Shown: piece by piece, positions 38,276-51,060 of the stretch
Position numbering within the stretch: position 1 is the first letter of the stretch
How the letters are laid out: every line of letters begins with the position of its first letter
Assembly (NCBI RefSeq): GCF_051401765.1
Contig: NW_027480596.1
Location: forward strand, 1 to 64,000
From: Calliopsis andreniformis
Lineage: Eukaryota; Arthropoda; Insecta; Hymenoptera; Andrenidae
Reading direction: 5' to 3'
DNA length: 64,000 bases
Translations under genes and position numbers: made by a program
The notes under the pieces: generated by a model
Told to the model about the DNA's origin: nothing
The model's database searches: none
The model's input: only the letters and a program-made list of their open reading frames with translations

Positions 38276-38739
38276 TAAATCCTCAATCCTCAATTCTCAA
38301 TCCTCAATCGTCAGTCCTCAGCCGTCAAACCTCAATCCCTGACCCTTAGCACTCATCCTCAATCCTCAGCCCTCAATCCTCAATCCCCAAACCTAAATCC
38401 TCTACCGTCAGTCCTCGTCCTCAATCCACAACCCTCAATCGTCAGTCCTCAATATTCAATCATCAATATTCAATCTTCAATCCTCAATCCTCCATCCTCA
38501 ATCCTCAATCCTCAATCCTCAATCCTCAATCCTCAATCTTCAACCCTGAATCCTCATTCCTCAATACTCAATCCTCAATCATCAATCCTCAATACTCAAT
38601 CTTCAATCCTCAATCCTCAATCCTCAATCCTCAATCCTCAATCTTCAATCCTCAACACTCAATCTTCAATCCTCAATCCTCAATCCTCAATCCTCAATAC
38701 TCATTCCTCAATCCTCAATACTCAATCCTCAATCATCAA
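38276..38739 (+). repeat. E-containing segment, duplicate of 23,705-24,165
   Basis: GACCCTTAGC at 38,341 lies 14,572 bp from its counterpart at 23,769, with the same flanks CAGCCGTCAAACC and CTCTACCGTCAG. The 5' edge near 38,275 is an abrupt switch from the D+L type. The segment is a patch between two 2,082-bp-period copies. Confidence 0.82.
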
Positions 38740-41252
38740 TCCTGAATCCTCAATCCTCAATCCTCAATCCTCAATCCTCAATCCCCAATTCCCAAACCTC
38801 AATCCTCAACCCTCAGCCCTCATCCTCAATTCTCAATTCTTAATCCTCAATACCCAATCCCCAATTTCAATCCTCAATCCTCAATCCTCATTTCTCAATC
38901 CTCAATCCTCAACCCTCAGCCCTCATCCTCCATCCACAATCCTCAATCCTCAATCCTCAATCCTCAATCTTCAATCCTCAATTCTCAATATTCAATCCTC
39001 GATCATCCATCATCAATCCTCAATCCTCTATCCTCAGGCATCAATACTCAGTCTTCAATGCTCAATCCTCAATCCTCAATCCTCAATCCTCATTCCCCAA
39101 CCCTCAATCCTCATTCCTCAAACCTCAATCCTCAACCCTCAGACCTCATACTCAATTCTCAATTCTCAATTCTCAATCCTCAATCCTCAATCCTCAATCT
39201 TCAATCCTCAATAATCAATCTCCAATCCTCAATCCTCAATCCTCGATCCTCAATCCTCAGGCATCAATACTCAATCTTCAGTACTCAATCCTCAATCCTC
39301 AATCCTCAATTCTCAACCCTCAATCCTCATGCCTCAAACCTCAATCCTCAATCCTCAACCCTCAGTCCTCATCCTCAATTCTCAATACTCAATCCTCAAT
39401 CCTCAATCCTCTATCTTCATTCCTCAATAATCAATCTCCAATCCTAGATCCTCAATCCCCAACCTTCAATCCTTAATACTCAATCTTCAATCCTCAATCC
39501 GGAGTCATCAATCTTCAATCCTCAATGCTCAATCCTCAATCCTCAATCCTCAGTCCTCAATCCGCAATCCTCAATCCTCAAACCTCAATCCTCAACCGTC
39601 AGCCCTCGTCCTCAATCCTCAAACCTCAATCCTCAATCCTCAATATTCAATCATCAATACTCAATCTTCAATCCTCAATGATCTATCCTCAATCCTCAAT
39701 CCTCAATCCTCAATATTCAAGACACAACCCTCAGCCATCAATCCTCAATACTCAACCATCAATCCTCAATTCTCAATACTCAATAGAATATTCTGAATAC
39801 TCATGGTTCAATACTCAATCCACAATATTCAATAATCAAATCTCAATCCTCAATCTTCAATCCTCAATACTCAATTTCTATCCTCAATCCTCAGTTCTCA
39901 ATCCCCAATACTCAATCCTCAATCGTCAATCCTCAATCCCCAATCCTCAATCTTCAATCCTCAACCTCAATCCTCAATCCTCAATCCTCAATCCTCAATC
40001 TTCAATCATCAATATTCAATCTTCAATCCTCAATCCTCAATCCTCAATCCTCAATCCTCAATCCTCAATCTTCAATCCTCAATCCTCAACCCTCAATCCT
40101 CAATCCTCAATCTTCAATCCTCAATACTCAATCTTCAATCCCCAATCCTCAATTCTCAATCCTCAATCCTCATTCCCCAACCCTCAATCCTCATTCCTCA
40201 AACCTCAATCCTCAACCCTCAGTCCTCATACTCAATTCTCAATTCTCAATCCTCAATCCTCAATCCTCAATCTTCAATCCTCAATAATCAATCTCCAATC
40301 CTCAATCCTCAATCCTCGGTCCTCAATCCTCAGGCATAAATACTCAATCTTCAATACTCAATCCTCAATCCTCAATCCTCAATCCTCAATCCTCAAACCT
40401 CAATCCTCAATCCTCAATATTCAATCATCAATACTCAATCTGCAATCCTCAATCCTCTATCCTCAATCCTCAATCCTCAATCCTCAATCCTCAATCCTCA
40501 ATACTCAATCCTCAATCCTCAATCCTCATTCTTCAATCCTCAATACCCAATCCTCAACCTTCACTCCTCAATCCTCAATCCTCAATCCTAATTCCTCAAT
40601 CCTCAATCCTCAATCCTCAATCCTCAATCCGCAATATTCAATCCTAAATACTCAATCTTCAATCATCAATCCTCAATCCTCAATTCTCAGTCGTCAATCC
40701 TCAGTCATCAATCCTCAATCTTCAATACTCTATCGTCAATCCTTAGTCCTCAATCCTCAATCCTCAATCCTAAATACCCAATCCTCAATCTTCAATCATC
40801 AATCCTCAATTCTCAGTCCTCAATCCTTAATCCTCAGACCTCAAACATCAATATTCAACCCTCAGTCCTCGTCCTCAATCCACAACCCTCAATCCTCAGT
40901 CCTCAATATTCAATCATCAATATTCAATCTTCAATCCTCAATCCTCAATCCTCAATCCTCAATCCTCAATCCTCAATCTTCAACCCTGAATCCTCAATCC
41001 TCAATACTCAATCCTCAACCTTCGATCCTCAATACTCAATCTTCAATCCTCAATCCTCAATCCTCAATCCTCAATCCTCAGGCATCAATACTCAATCTTC
41101 AATGCTCAATCCTCAATCCTCAATCCTCAATCCTCATTCCCCAACCCTCAGTCCTCATTCCTCAAACCTCAATCCTCAACCCTCAGTCCTCATACTCAAT
41201 TCTCAATTCTCTATCCTCAATACTCAATCCTCAATCCTCAATCTTCAATCCT
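38740..41252 (+). repeat. 2,082-bp-period unit, copy 2, continuing as the partner of 20.8-23.3 kb
   Basis: The left 1.6 kb match 36,658-38,275. The entire segment matches 20,831-23,326. L core at 39,785. Differences from the partners include CAATTTCTATCC near 39,875 and CCGCAATCC near 39,560. Because this copy has two close partners at very different distances (2.1 and 17.9 kb), it is a key junction for reconstructing the order of events. Confidence 0.88.
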
Positions 41253-41999
41253 CAATCCTCTATCCTCAGGCATCAATACTCAGTCTTCAATGCTCAATCC
41301 TCAATCCTCAATCCTCAATCCTCATTCCCCAACCCTCAATCCTCATTCCTCAAACCTCAATCCTCAACCCTCAGACCTCATACTCAATTCTCAATTCTCA
41401 ATTCTCAATCCTCAATCCTCAATCCTCAATCTTCAATCCTCAATAATCAATCTCCAATCCTCAATCCTCAATCCTCGATCCTCAATCCTCAGGCATCAAT
41501 ACTCAATCTTCAGTACTCAATCCTCAATCCTCAATCCTCAATTCTCAACCCTCAATCCTCATGCCTCAAACCTCAATCCTCAATCCTCAAACCTCAGTCC
41601 TCATCCTCAATTCTCAATTCTCAATCCTCAATCCTCAATCCTCAATCCTTAATCCTCAGACCTCAAACATCAATATTCAACCCTCAGTCCTCGTCCTCAA
41701 TCCACAACCCTCAATCCTCAGTCCTCAATATTCAATCATCAATATTCAATCTTCAATCCTCAATCCTCAATCCTCAATCCTCGTTCCTCAAACCTCAATC
41801 CTCAACCCTCAGTCTTCATCCTCAATTCTCAATTCTCAATCCTCAGTCCTCAATCCCCAATCCTCAATCATCAATCCTCAATCCTCAATCCTCACTCCTC
41901 AGTACACAATCCTCTATCCTCAATCTTCAATTCTCAATACTCAATCTTCAATCCTCATTCCTCAATCCTCAATCCTCAATCCTCAATCTTCAATCCTCA
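41253..41999 (+). repeat. Mixed segment with a partial D-type unit and an N module
   Basis: From 41,266 (CAGGCATCAATACTCAG) to 41,560 it copies the post-D sequence of the 37.0 and 39.0 kb units without the GATCATCC mark. An N module follows near 41,655. CAGTACACAATCC near 41,900 recurs near 43,023 and 44,829. No L is present. Confidence 0.78.
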
Positions 42000-43630
42000 A
42001 TCCTCAATATTCAATCATCAATACTCAATCTTCAATCCTCAATCCTCAATCCTCAATCCTCAATCCTCAATCCTCAATCCTCAATCCTCAATCCTCAATC
42101 CTCAATCCTCAGTCCTCAATCCTCAATCCTCAATCCACAATCCTCAACCTTCAATACTCAATAATCAATCTCCAATCCTAGATCCTCAATGCTCAATCCT
42201 GAATCCTCATTCCTCAATCCTCATTCTTCAATCCTCAATACCTAATCCTCAATCTTCAATCCTCAAACATCAATCCTCAATTCTCAATCCTCAGTCGTCA
42301 GTCCTCAGCCGTCAAACCTCAATCCCCGACCCTTAGCACTCATCCTCAATCCTCAGTCCTCAATCCTCAATCCCCAAACCTAAATCCTCTACCGCCAGTC
42401 CTCGTCCTCAATCCTCAAACCTCAATCCTCAATCCTCAATATTTAATCATCAATACTCAATCTTCTATCCTCAATCCTCAATCCTCAATCCTCAATCCTC
42501 AATCCTCAATCCTCAATATTCAATCATCAATACTCAACCTTCAATCCTCAATCTTCAATCCTGAATACTCAATCTTCAATCCTCAATCCTCAATCCTCAA
42601 TCCTCAATCCTCAATCCTCAATTCTCAGGCATCAAAACTCAATCTACAATATTCAATCCTCAATCCTTAATACTCAATCCACAATCCTCAACCTACAATA
42701 CTCGATACTCAATCTTCAATCCTCAATCCTCAAACCTCAATCCTCAATCCTCAGTCCTCAATCCTCAATATTCAATCCTCAATACTCAATCTTCAATCAT
42801 CAATCCTCAATCCTCAATTCTCAGTCGTCAATCCTCAGTCATCAATCCTCAATCTTCAATACTCAATCGTCAATCCTTAGTCCTCAATCCTCAATCCTCA
42901 ATCCTCGTTCCTCAAACCTCAATCCTCAACCCTCAGTCTTCATCCTCAATTCTCAATTCTCAATCCTCAGTCCTCAATCCCCAATCCTCAATCATCAATC
43001 CTCAATCCTCAATCCTCACTCCTCAGTACACAATCCTCTATCCTCAATCTTCAATTCTGAATACTCAATCTTCAATCCTCATTCCTCAATCCTCAATCCT
43101 CAATCCTCAATCTTCAATCCTCAATACTCAATCTGCAATCCTCAATCCTCAATCCTTAATCCTCAATCCTCAACCATCAATCCTCATTACTCAAACCTCA
43201 ATCCTCAACCCTCAGTCCTCATCCTCAATTCTCAATTCTCAATCCTCAATCCTCAATCCACAATCTTCAATCCTCAATAATCAATATCCGATCCTAGATC
43301 CTCAATACCCAATCTTCAATCGTTAATCCTCAATCTTCAAACCTCAATGCTCAATCCTCAATCCTCAATCCTCAGTCCTCAATCCCCAATCCTCAATCAT
43401 CAAACCTCAATCCTCAACGGTCAGTCCTCGTCCTCAATCCTCAAACCTCAATCCTCAATACTCAATATTCAATCATCAATACTCAATCATCAATCCTCAA
43501 TCCTCAAACCTCAATCCTCAATCCTCAATCCTCAATCCCCAATCCCCATTCCTCAAACCTCAATCCTCAACCCTCAGTCCCCATCCTCAATTCTCAATTC
43601 TCAATCCTCAATCCTCAATCCTCAATCTTC
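42000..43630 (+). repeat. 1.8-kb tandem pair, copy 1
   Basis: This matches 43,793-45,440. Offsets are 1,793 bp at CCTAATCC (42,241) and E (42,328), and 1,807 bp at CAATGCTCAATCC (43,347). The 14-bp change is two heptamers. Marks include AATATTTAATC near 42,440, CTACAATACTCGATAC near 42,694 and CAACGGTCAG near 43,414. There is no L copy. Confidence 0.88.
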
Positions 43631-43792
43631 AATCCTCAATAATCAGTCTCCGATCCTATGTCCTCAATCCCCAACCTTCAATAGTTAATCCTTAATCTTC
43701 AGTCCTCAATCCCCAGTCATCAACGTTCAATCCTCAATGGTCAATCCTCAATCCTCAATCCTCAGTCCTCAATCCCCAATCCTCAATCCTCA

Positions 43793-45440
43793 AACCTCAA
43801 TCCTCAATCCTCAATATTCAATCATCAATACTCAATCTTCAATCCTCAATCCTCAATCCTCAATCATCAATCCTCAATCCTCAATCCTCAATCCTCAATC
43901 CTCAGTCCTCAATCCTCAATCCTCAATCCACAATCCTCAACCTTCAATACTCAATAATCAATCTCCAATCCTAGATCCTCAATCCTCAATCCTGAATCCT
44001 CAATCCTCAATCCTCATTCTTCAATCCTCAATACCTAATCCTCAATCTTCAATCCTCAAACATCAATCCTCAATTCTCAATCCTCAGTCGTCAGTCCTCA
44101 GCCGTCAAACCTCAATCCCCGACCCTTAGCACTCATCCTCAATCCTCAGTCCTCAATCCTCAATCCCCAAACCTAAATCCTCTACCGCCAGTCCTCGTCC
44201 TCAATCCTCAAACCTCAATCCTCAATCCTCAATATTTAATCATCAATACTCAATCTTCTATCCTCAATCCTCAATCCTCAATCCTCAATCCTCAATCCTC
44301 AATCCTCAATCCTCAATCCTCTATATTCAATCATCAATACTCAACCTTCAATCCTCAATCTTCAATCCTCAATACTCAATCTTCAATCCTCAATCCTCAA
44401 TCCTCAATCCTCAATCCTCAATCCTCAATTCTCAGGCATCAATACTCAATCTACAATATTCAATCCTCAATCCTTAATACTCAATCCACAATCCTCAACC
44501 TACAATACTCAATACTCAATCTTCAATCCTCAATCCTCAAACCTCAATCCTCAATCCTCAGTCCTCAATCCTCAATATTCAATCCTCAATACTCAATCTT
44601 CAATCATCAATCCTCAATCCTCAATTCTCAGCCGTCAATCCTCAGTCATCAATCCTCAATCTTCAATACTCAATCGTCAATCCTTAGTCCTCAATCCTCA
44701 ATCCTCAATCCTCGTTCCTCAAACCTCAATCCTCAACCCTCAGTCTTCATCCTCAATTCTCAATTCTCAATCCTCAGTCCTCAATCCCCAATCCTCAATC
44801 ATCAATCCTCAATCCTCAATCCTCACTACTCAGTACACAATCCTCTATCCTCAATCTTCAATTCTCAATACTCAATCTTAAATCCTCATTCCTCAATCCT
44901 CAATCCTCAATCCTCAATCTTCAATCCTCAATACTCAATCTGCAATCCTCAATCCTCAATCCTCAATCCTCAATCCTCAACCATCAATCCTCATTCCTCA
45001 AACCTCAATCCTCAACCCTCAGTCCTCATCGTCAATTCTCAATTCTCAATCCTCAATCCTCAATCCACAATCTTCAATCCTCAATAATCAATATCCGATC
45101 CTAGATCCTCAATACCCAATCTTCAATCGTTAATCCTCAATCTTCAAACCTCAATGCTCAATCCTCAATCCTCAATCCTCAGTCCTCAATCCCCAATCCT
45201 CAATCATCAAACCTCAATCCTCAACGGTCAGTCCTCGTCCTCAATCCTCAAACCTCAATCCTCAATACTCAATATTCGATCATCAATACTCAATCATCAA
45301 TCCTCAATCCTCAAACCTCAATCCTCAATCCTCAATCCTCAATCCCCAATCCCCATTCCTCAAACCTCAATCCTCAACCCTCAGTCCTCATCCTCAATTC
45401 TCAATTCTCAATCCTCAATCCTCAATCCTCAATCCTCAAT
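43793..45440 (+). repeat. 1.8-kb tandem pair, copy 2
   Basis: This is the partner of 42,000-43,630, with E at 44,121 and CAACGGTCAG near 45,222. It differs in single bases (CAGCCGTC near 44,629, CTTAAATCC near 44,877, ATTCGATC near 45,275). The intervening 43,631-43,792 includes CTATGTCC near 43,656 and CAACGTTC near 43,721. Confidence 0.87.
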
Positions 45441-46770
45441 CTTCAACCCTGAATCCTCAATCCTCAAACCTCAATACTCAACCGTCAGTCCTCGTCCTCA
45501 ATCCTCAAACCTCAATCCTCAATCCACAATATTCAATCATCAATACTCAATCTTCAATCCTCAATCCTCAAACCACAATCCTCAATCCTCATTCTTCAAT
45601 CCTAAATACCCAATCCTCAATTTCCAATCCTCAACCCTCAATCCTCAATTCTCAATCCTCAATCCCTAATCCTCAGACCTCAAGCATCAATATTCAACCC
45701 TCAGTCCTCGTCCTCAATCCACAACCCTCAATCCTCAGTCCTCAATATTCAATCATCAATATTCAATCTTCAATCCTCAATCCTCAATCCTCAATCCTCA
45801 ATCCTCAATCCTCAATCCTCAATCCTTCATCCTCATTCCCCAACCCTCAATCCTCATTCCTCAAACCTCAATCCTCAACCCTCAGACCTCATACTCAATT
45901 CTCAATTCTCAATTCTCAATCCTCAATCCTCAATCCTCAATCTTCAATCCTCAATAATCAATCTCCAATCCTCAATCCTCAATCCTCGATCCTCAATCCT
46001 CAGGCATAAATACTCAATCTTCAATACTCAATCCTCAATCCTCAATCCTCAATTCTCAACCCTCAATCCTCATGCCTCAAACCTCAATACTCAATCCTCA
46101 ACCCTCAGTCCTCATCCTCAATTCTCAATTCTCAATCCTCAATCCTCAATCCTCTATCTTCATTCCTCAATAATCAATCTCCAATCCTAGATCCTCAATC
46201 CCCAATCTTCAATCCTTAATACTCAATCTTCAATCCCTAATCCGGAGTCATCAATCTTCAATCCTCAATGCTCAATCCTCAATCCTCAATCCTCAGTCCT
46301 CAATCCACAATCCTCAATCCTCAACCTCAATCCTCAATCCTCAATCCTCAATCCTCAATCTTCAATCATCAATATTCAATCTTCAATCCTCAATCCTCAA
46401 TCCTCAATCGTCAATCCTCAATCCTCAATCTGCAATCCTCAATCCTCAAACCTCAATCCTCAATCCTCAATCTTCAATCCTCAATACTCAATCTTCAATC
46501 CCCAATCCTCAATTCTCAATCCTCAATCCTCATTCCCCAACCCTCAATCCTCATTCCTCAAACCTCAATCCTCAACCCTCAGTCCTCATACTCAATCCTC
46601 AATCCTCAATCCTCAATCCCCAATACTCAATCCTCAATCGTCAATCCTCAATCCCGAATCCTCAATCTTCAATCCTTAATCCTCTATCTTCAATCCTTAA
46701 TTCTCAATCGTCAATCTTCAATCCTCAATACTTAATCTTCAATCCTCAATCCTCAATCCTCAATCCTCAA
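45441..46770 (+). repeat. Mixed segment with a D-derived remnant
   Basis: N near 45,670 is followed by a stretch from 45,834 (CATTCCCCAACCC) to 46,260 that follows the post-D order of the 24-39 kb units, but without L: after CAGTCCTCAATCCACAATCC (46,291) it switches to a CAACCTCAATCC type. TTAATCCTCTATCTTC near 46,676 is unique here. No gene is seen. Confidence 0.75.
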
Positions 46771-47517
46771 TCCTCAGTCCTCTGTCCTCAAACCTCAACC
46801 CTCTACCCTCAGCCCTCATCCTCCATCCTCAATCCTCAATCATCAATCCTCAATCTTATATCCTCAATATTCAATCTTCAATCCTCAATGCTCAATCCTC
46901 AATCCTCAATCCTCAGTCCTCAATCCTCAGTGATCAATACTCAATCTTCAATACTCAATCCTCAATCCTCAATCCTCAATCCTCAATCCTCAATCCTCAA
47001 TCTTCAATCCTCAACACTCAATCTTCAATCCTCAATCCTCAATCCTCAATCCTCAATCCTCATTCTTCAATCCTCAATACCCAATCCTCAATCTTCAATC
47101 CTCAATCCTCAATCCTCAATTCTCAATCCTCAATCCTTAATCCTCAGACCTCAAACATCAATATTCAACCCTCAGTCCTCGTCCTCAATCCACAACCCTC
47201 AATCCTCAGTCCTCAATATTCAATCATCAATATTCAATCTTCAATCCTCAATCCTCAATCCTCAATCCTCAATCCTCAATCCTCAATCTTCAACCCTGAA
47301 TCCTCAATCCTCAATACTCAATCCTCAATCTTCAATCCTCAATACTCAATCTTCAATCCTCAATCCTCAATCCTCAATCCTCAATCCTCAATCTTCAATC
47401 CTCAACACTCAACCTTCAATCCTCAATCCTCAGTCCTCAATCCTCAATCCTCAATCCCCAATCCTCAATTCTCAATCTTCAATCCTCAATCCTCAAACCT
47501 CAATCCTCAATTCTCAA
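46771..47517 (+). repeat. Segment with modules T and N
   Basis: Module T (TCTTATATCC) at 46,854 is preceded by CTCTACCCTCAGCC, as in the copies at 28,368 and 33,056, showing a relation to the 25-33 kb duplication. An N module follows near 47,150. No L is present. Confidence 0.78.
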
Positions 47518-47823
47518 TACTCAGTCCTCAATTCTCAGTCCTCAAACCTCAATCCTGAATCCACAATCCTGAATCCTCAATCTTCAGACCTCAGTCCTCA
47601 ACAATCAGCCGTCAATTCTCAGTCCTCAATAGAATATCATCAATTCACACATTTCAATACTCAATACTCAATCTGCAATCTTCAAAACTCTATCCACAAA
47701 CATCAATTCTCATCACTCAACCCTCAACACTCAGTCCCAAATCCTCAATCTTCAATCCTCAATCCTCAATCCTCAATTCTCAATCCTCAATCCTCAGTCC
47801 TCAGACCTCAAACCTCAATCCTC
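47518..47823 (+). repeat. Degenerate island, older repeat copy 2
   Basis: Partner of 18,495-18,800 and about 9% different from it. It contains a decayed L core (AGAATATCAT) at 47,631, CAATTCACACATTTC, CTTCAAAACTC and CAATTCTCATCAC. Its right flank (CAGACCTCAAACCTC, CAACTCTCAGCC) reappears near 49,500, 51,835 and 56,535, so material from this side was reused in the 48.7-57.6 kb duplications. Confidence 0.85.
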
Positions 47824-48725
47824 AACTCTCAGCCCTCATCCTCAATCCTCAATCCTCAATCTTCAATCCTCAGTCCTCAATCCGCAAGCCTCAATCCTCT
47901 ATCCTCAATCCTCAGTCCTCAAACAACAATCCTCAACACTCAATTCTCAATCCTCAACATTCAATCCTCAATCCTCAATCCTCAATCCCCAATCCACAAT
48001 CCTCAGGCATCAATACTCAATCTTCAATACTCAATCCTCAATCCTCAATCCTCAATCCTCAATCCTCAAACCTCAATCCCCATTCCTCAAACCTCAATCC
48101 ACAACTCTCAGTCCTCATCCTCAGTTCTCAATACTCAATCATCAATCCTCAATTCTCAATCTTCAATCCTCAATAATCAACCTCCAATCCTAGATCCTCA
48201 ATCCCCAATCTTCAATCCTTAATCCTCAATCTTCAATCCTTAATCCTCAATCGTCAATCTTCAATCCTCAATACTCAATCTTCAATCCTCAATCCTCAAT
48301 CCACAATCCTCAGGCATCAATACTCAATCTTCAATACTCAATCCTCAATCCTCAATCCTCAATCCTCATTCCTCAATCCTCAACCCTCAATCCTCATGCC
48401 TCAAACCTCAATCCTCAACTCTCAGTCCTCATCCTCAGTTCTCAATACTCAATCATCAATCCTCAATTCTCAATCTTCAATCCTCAATACTCAATTTTCA
48501 ATCCTCAATCCTCAATCCTCAATCCTCAGGCATCAATACTCAATCTTCAATACTCAATCCTCAATCCTCAATCCTCAATCCTCATTCCTCAATCCTCAAA
48601 CCTCAATCCTCAATCCTCAATATTCAATCTTCAATACTCAATCTTCTATCCTCAATGCTCTATCCTCAATCCTCAATCCTCAATCCTCAATCTTCAATCC
48701 TCAATCCTCAATCCTCAATCCTCAA
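47824..48725 (+). repeat. Array feeding the 2,335-bp pair
   Basis: The string from CAATCCACAATCCTCAGG (about 47,992) to CCTAGATCC (48,190) recurs at about 50,828-51,030 and in part at 49,690 and 52,025. CAAACAACAATCC near 47,930 recurs near 49,617, 51,952 and 56,648. No L is present before 49,328. Confidence 0.78.
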
Positions 48726-50732
48726 TCCTCAATCTTCAATCCTCAATACTCAATCTTCAATCCCCAATCCTCAATTCTCAATCCTCAATCCTCAATGTTC
48801 AATACTCAATACTCAATCTTCAATGCTCAATCCTGAATCCTCAATCCTCAATCCTCATTCTTCAATCCTCAATACCCAATCCTCAATCTTCAATCCACAA
48901 TCCTCAACTCTCAATCCTCAATCCTCAATCCTCAGACCTCACACATCAATACTCAACCCTCAGTCCTCGTCCTCAATCCACAACCCTCAATCCTCAATCC
49001 TCAATCATCAATCGTCAATATTCAATCTTCAGTCCTCAATCCTCAATCCTCAATCCTCAATCCTCAATCCTCAATGTTCAATCCGAAATACCCAATCCTC
49101 AATCTTCAATCCTCAATCCTCAATCCTCAATCCTCAACCCTCAATACTCAATCCTCAATTTTCACTCCTGAAACCTCAATGCTGAATCCACAATCCTCAA
49201 TCTTCAATCCTCAATCATCAGTCCTCTATCCTCAATCCTCAATCCTCAATCCTCAATATTCAAGGCACAACCCTCAGCCACCAATCCTCAATAATCAACC
49301 ATCAATCCTCAATTCCCAACACTCAATAGAATATTCTGAATACTCATGGTTCAATACTCAATCCACAATATTCAATAATCAAATCTCTATCCTCAATCTT
49401 CAGTCCTCAATACTCAACTTCAATCCTCAATCCTCAATTCTCAATCCTCAATCCTCAATCCTCAACCCTCAATTCTCAATCCTCAATCCTCAGTCCTCAG
49501 ACCTCAAACCTCAATCCTCAACTCTCAGCCCTCATCCTCAATCCTCAATCGTCAATCTTCAATCCTCAGTCCTCAATCCGCAAGCCTCAATCCTCAATCC
49601 TCAATCCTCAGTCCTCAAACAACAATCCTCAACACTCAATTCTCAATCCTCAACCTTCAATCCTCGATCCTCAATCCTCAATCCCCAACCCACAATCCTC
49701 AGGCATCAATACTCAATCTTCAATACTCAATCCTCAATCCTCAATCCTCAATCCTCAATCCTCAAACCTCAATCCCCATTCCTCAAACCTCAATCCTCAA
49801 CTCTCAGTCCTCATCCTCAGTTCTCAATACTCAATCATCAATCCTCAATCCTCAATCTTCAATCCTCAATCCTCAAACCTCAATCCTCAACCGTCAGTCC
49901 TCGTCCTCAATCCTCAAACCTCAATCCTCAATCCTCAATATTCAATCTTCAATACTCAATCTTCTATCCTCAATGCTCTATCCTCAATCCTCAATCCTCA
50001 ATCCTCGATATTCAAGACACAACCCTCAGCCATCAATCCTCAATACTCAACCATCAATCCTCAATTCTCAATACTCAATAGAATATTCTGAATACTCATG
50101 GTTCAATACTCAATCCTCAATATTCAATAATCAAATCTCAATCCTCCACCTTAAATCCTCAATACTCAATTTCAATCCTCAATCCTCAGTTCTCAATCCC
50201 CAATACTCAATCCTCAATCGCCAATCCTCAATCCCCAATCGTCAATCTTCAATCCTCAACCTCAATCCTCAATCCTCAATCCTCAATCCTCAATCTTCAA
50301 TCATCAATATTCAATCTTCAATCCTCAATCCTCAATCCTCAACCCTCAATCCTCAATCCTCAGGCATCAATACTCAATCTTCAATACTCAATCCTCAATC
50401 CTCAATTCTCAATCCCCAATACTCAATCCTCAATCGTCAATCCTCAATCCCGAATCCTCAATCTTCAATCCTCAACCTCAATCCTCAATCCTCAATCCTC
50501 AATCCTCAATCTTCAATCATCAATATTCAATCTTCAATCCTCAATCCTCAATACTCAATCCTCAATCCTCAATCCTCAGGCATCAGTACTCAATCTTCAA
50601 TACTCAATCCTCAATCCTCAATCCTCAATCCTCAATCCTCAACCCTCAATCCTCATTCCTCAAACCTCAATCCTCAACCCTCAGTTCTCATACTCAATTC
50701 TCAATTCTCAATCCTCAATTCTCAATCCTCAA
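48726..50732 (+). repeat. 2,335-bp-period duplication, copy 1
   Basis: This matches 51,061-53,067 at a constant 2,335 bp, checked at CAATGCTCAATCCTGAATCC (48,821), CAATGTTCAATCCG (49,072) and the L cores 49,328 and 50,080. The two L copies differ: the first begins AAGGCACAACC, the second AAGACACAACC. Only a few substitutions separate the two units, for example CGATCC for CAATCC near 49,665. Confidence 0.92.
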
Positions 50733-51060
50733 TTCTCAATCCTCAATCCTCAATGTTCAATCCTCAATACTCAATCTTCAATGCTCAATCCTGAATCCTC
50801 AATCCTCAATCCTCATTCTTCAATCCTCAATCCACAATCCTCAGGCATCAATACTCAATCTTCAATACTCAATCCTCAATCCTCAATCCTCAATCCTCAA
50901 TCCTCAAACCTCAATCCCCATTCCTCAAACCTCAATCCACAACTCTCAGTCCTCATCCTCAGTTCTCAATACTCAATCATCAATCCTCAATTCTCAATCT
51001 TCAATCCTCAATAATCAACCTCCAATCCTAGATCCTCAATCCCCAATCTTCAATCCTTAA
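50733..51060 (+). repeat. Patchwork spacer between the 2,335-bp copies
   Basis: The first 100 bp resemble 48,785-48,870 (CAATGTTC, CAATGCTCAATCCTG). From about 50,828 the sequence follows 47,992-48,240. So the spacer is itself built from two nearby pieces. Confidence 0.8.

Noticed and set aside
39525..42164. 879-codon open frame on the + strand (also 723 codons at 21606-23777 and 697 at 4652-6745)
   Set aside because: The peptide is only the heptamer translated (S-I-L-N-P-Q-S variants). The same peptide appears in other frames, starts are chance ATG variants such as CAATGCTC, ends are chance TAA, TAG or TGA variants, and there is no domain, signal peptide or codon-position bias.
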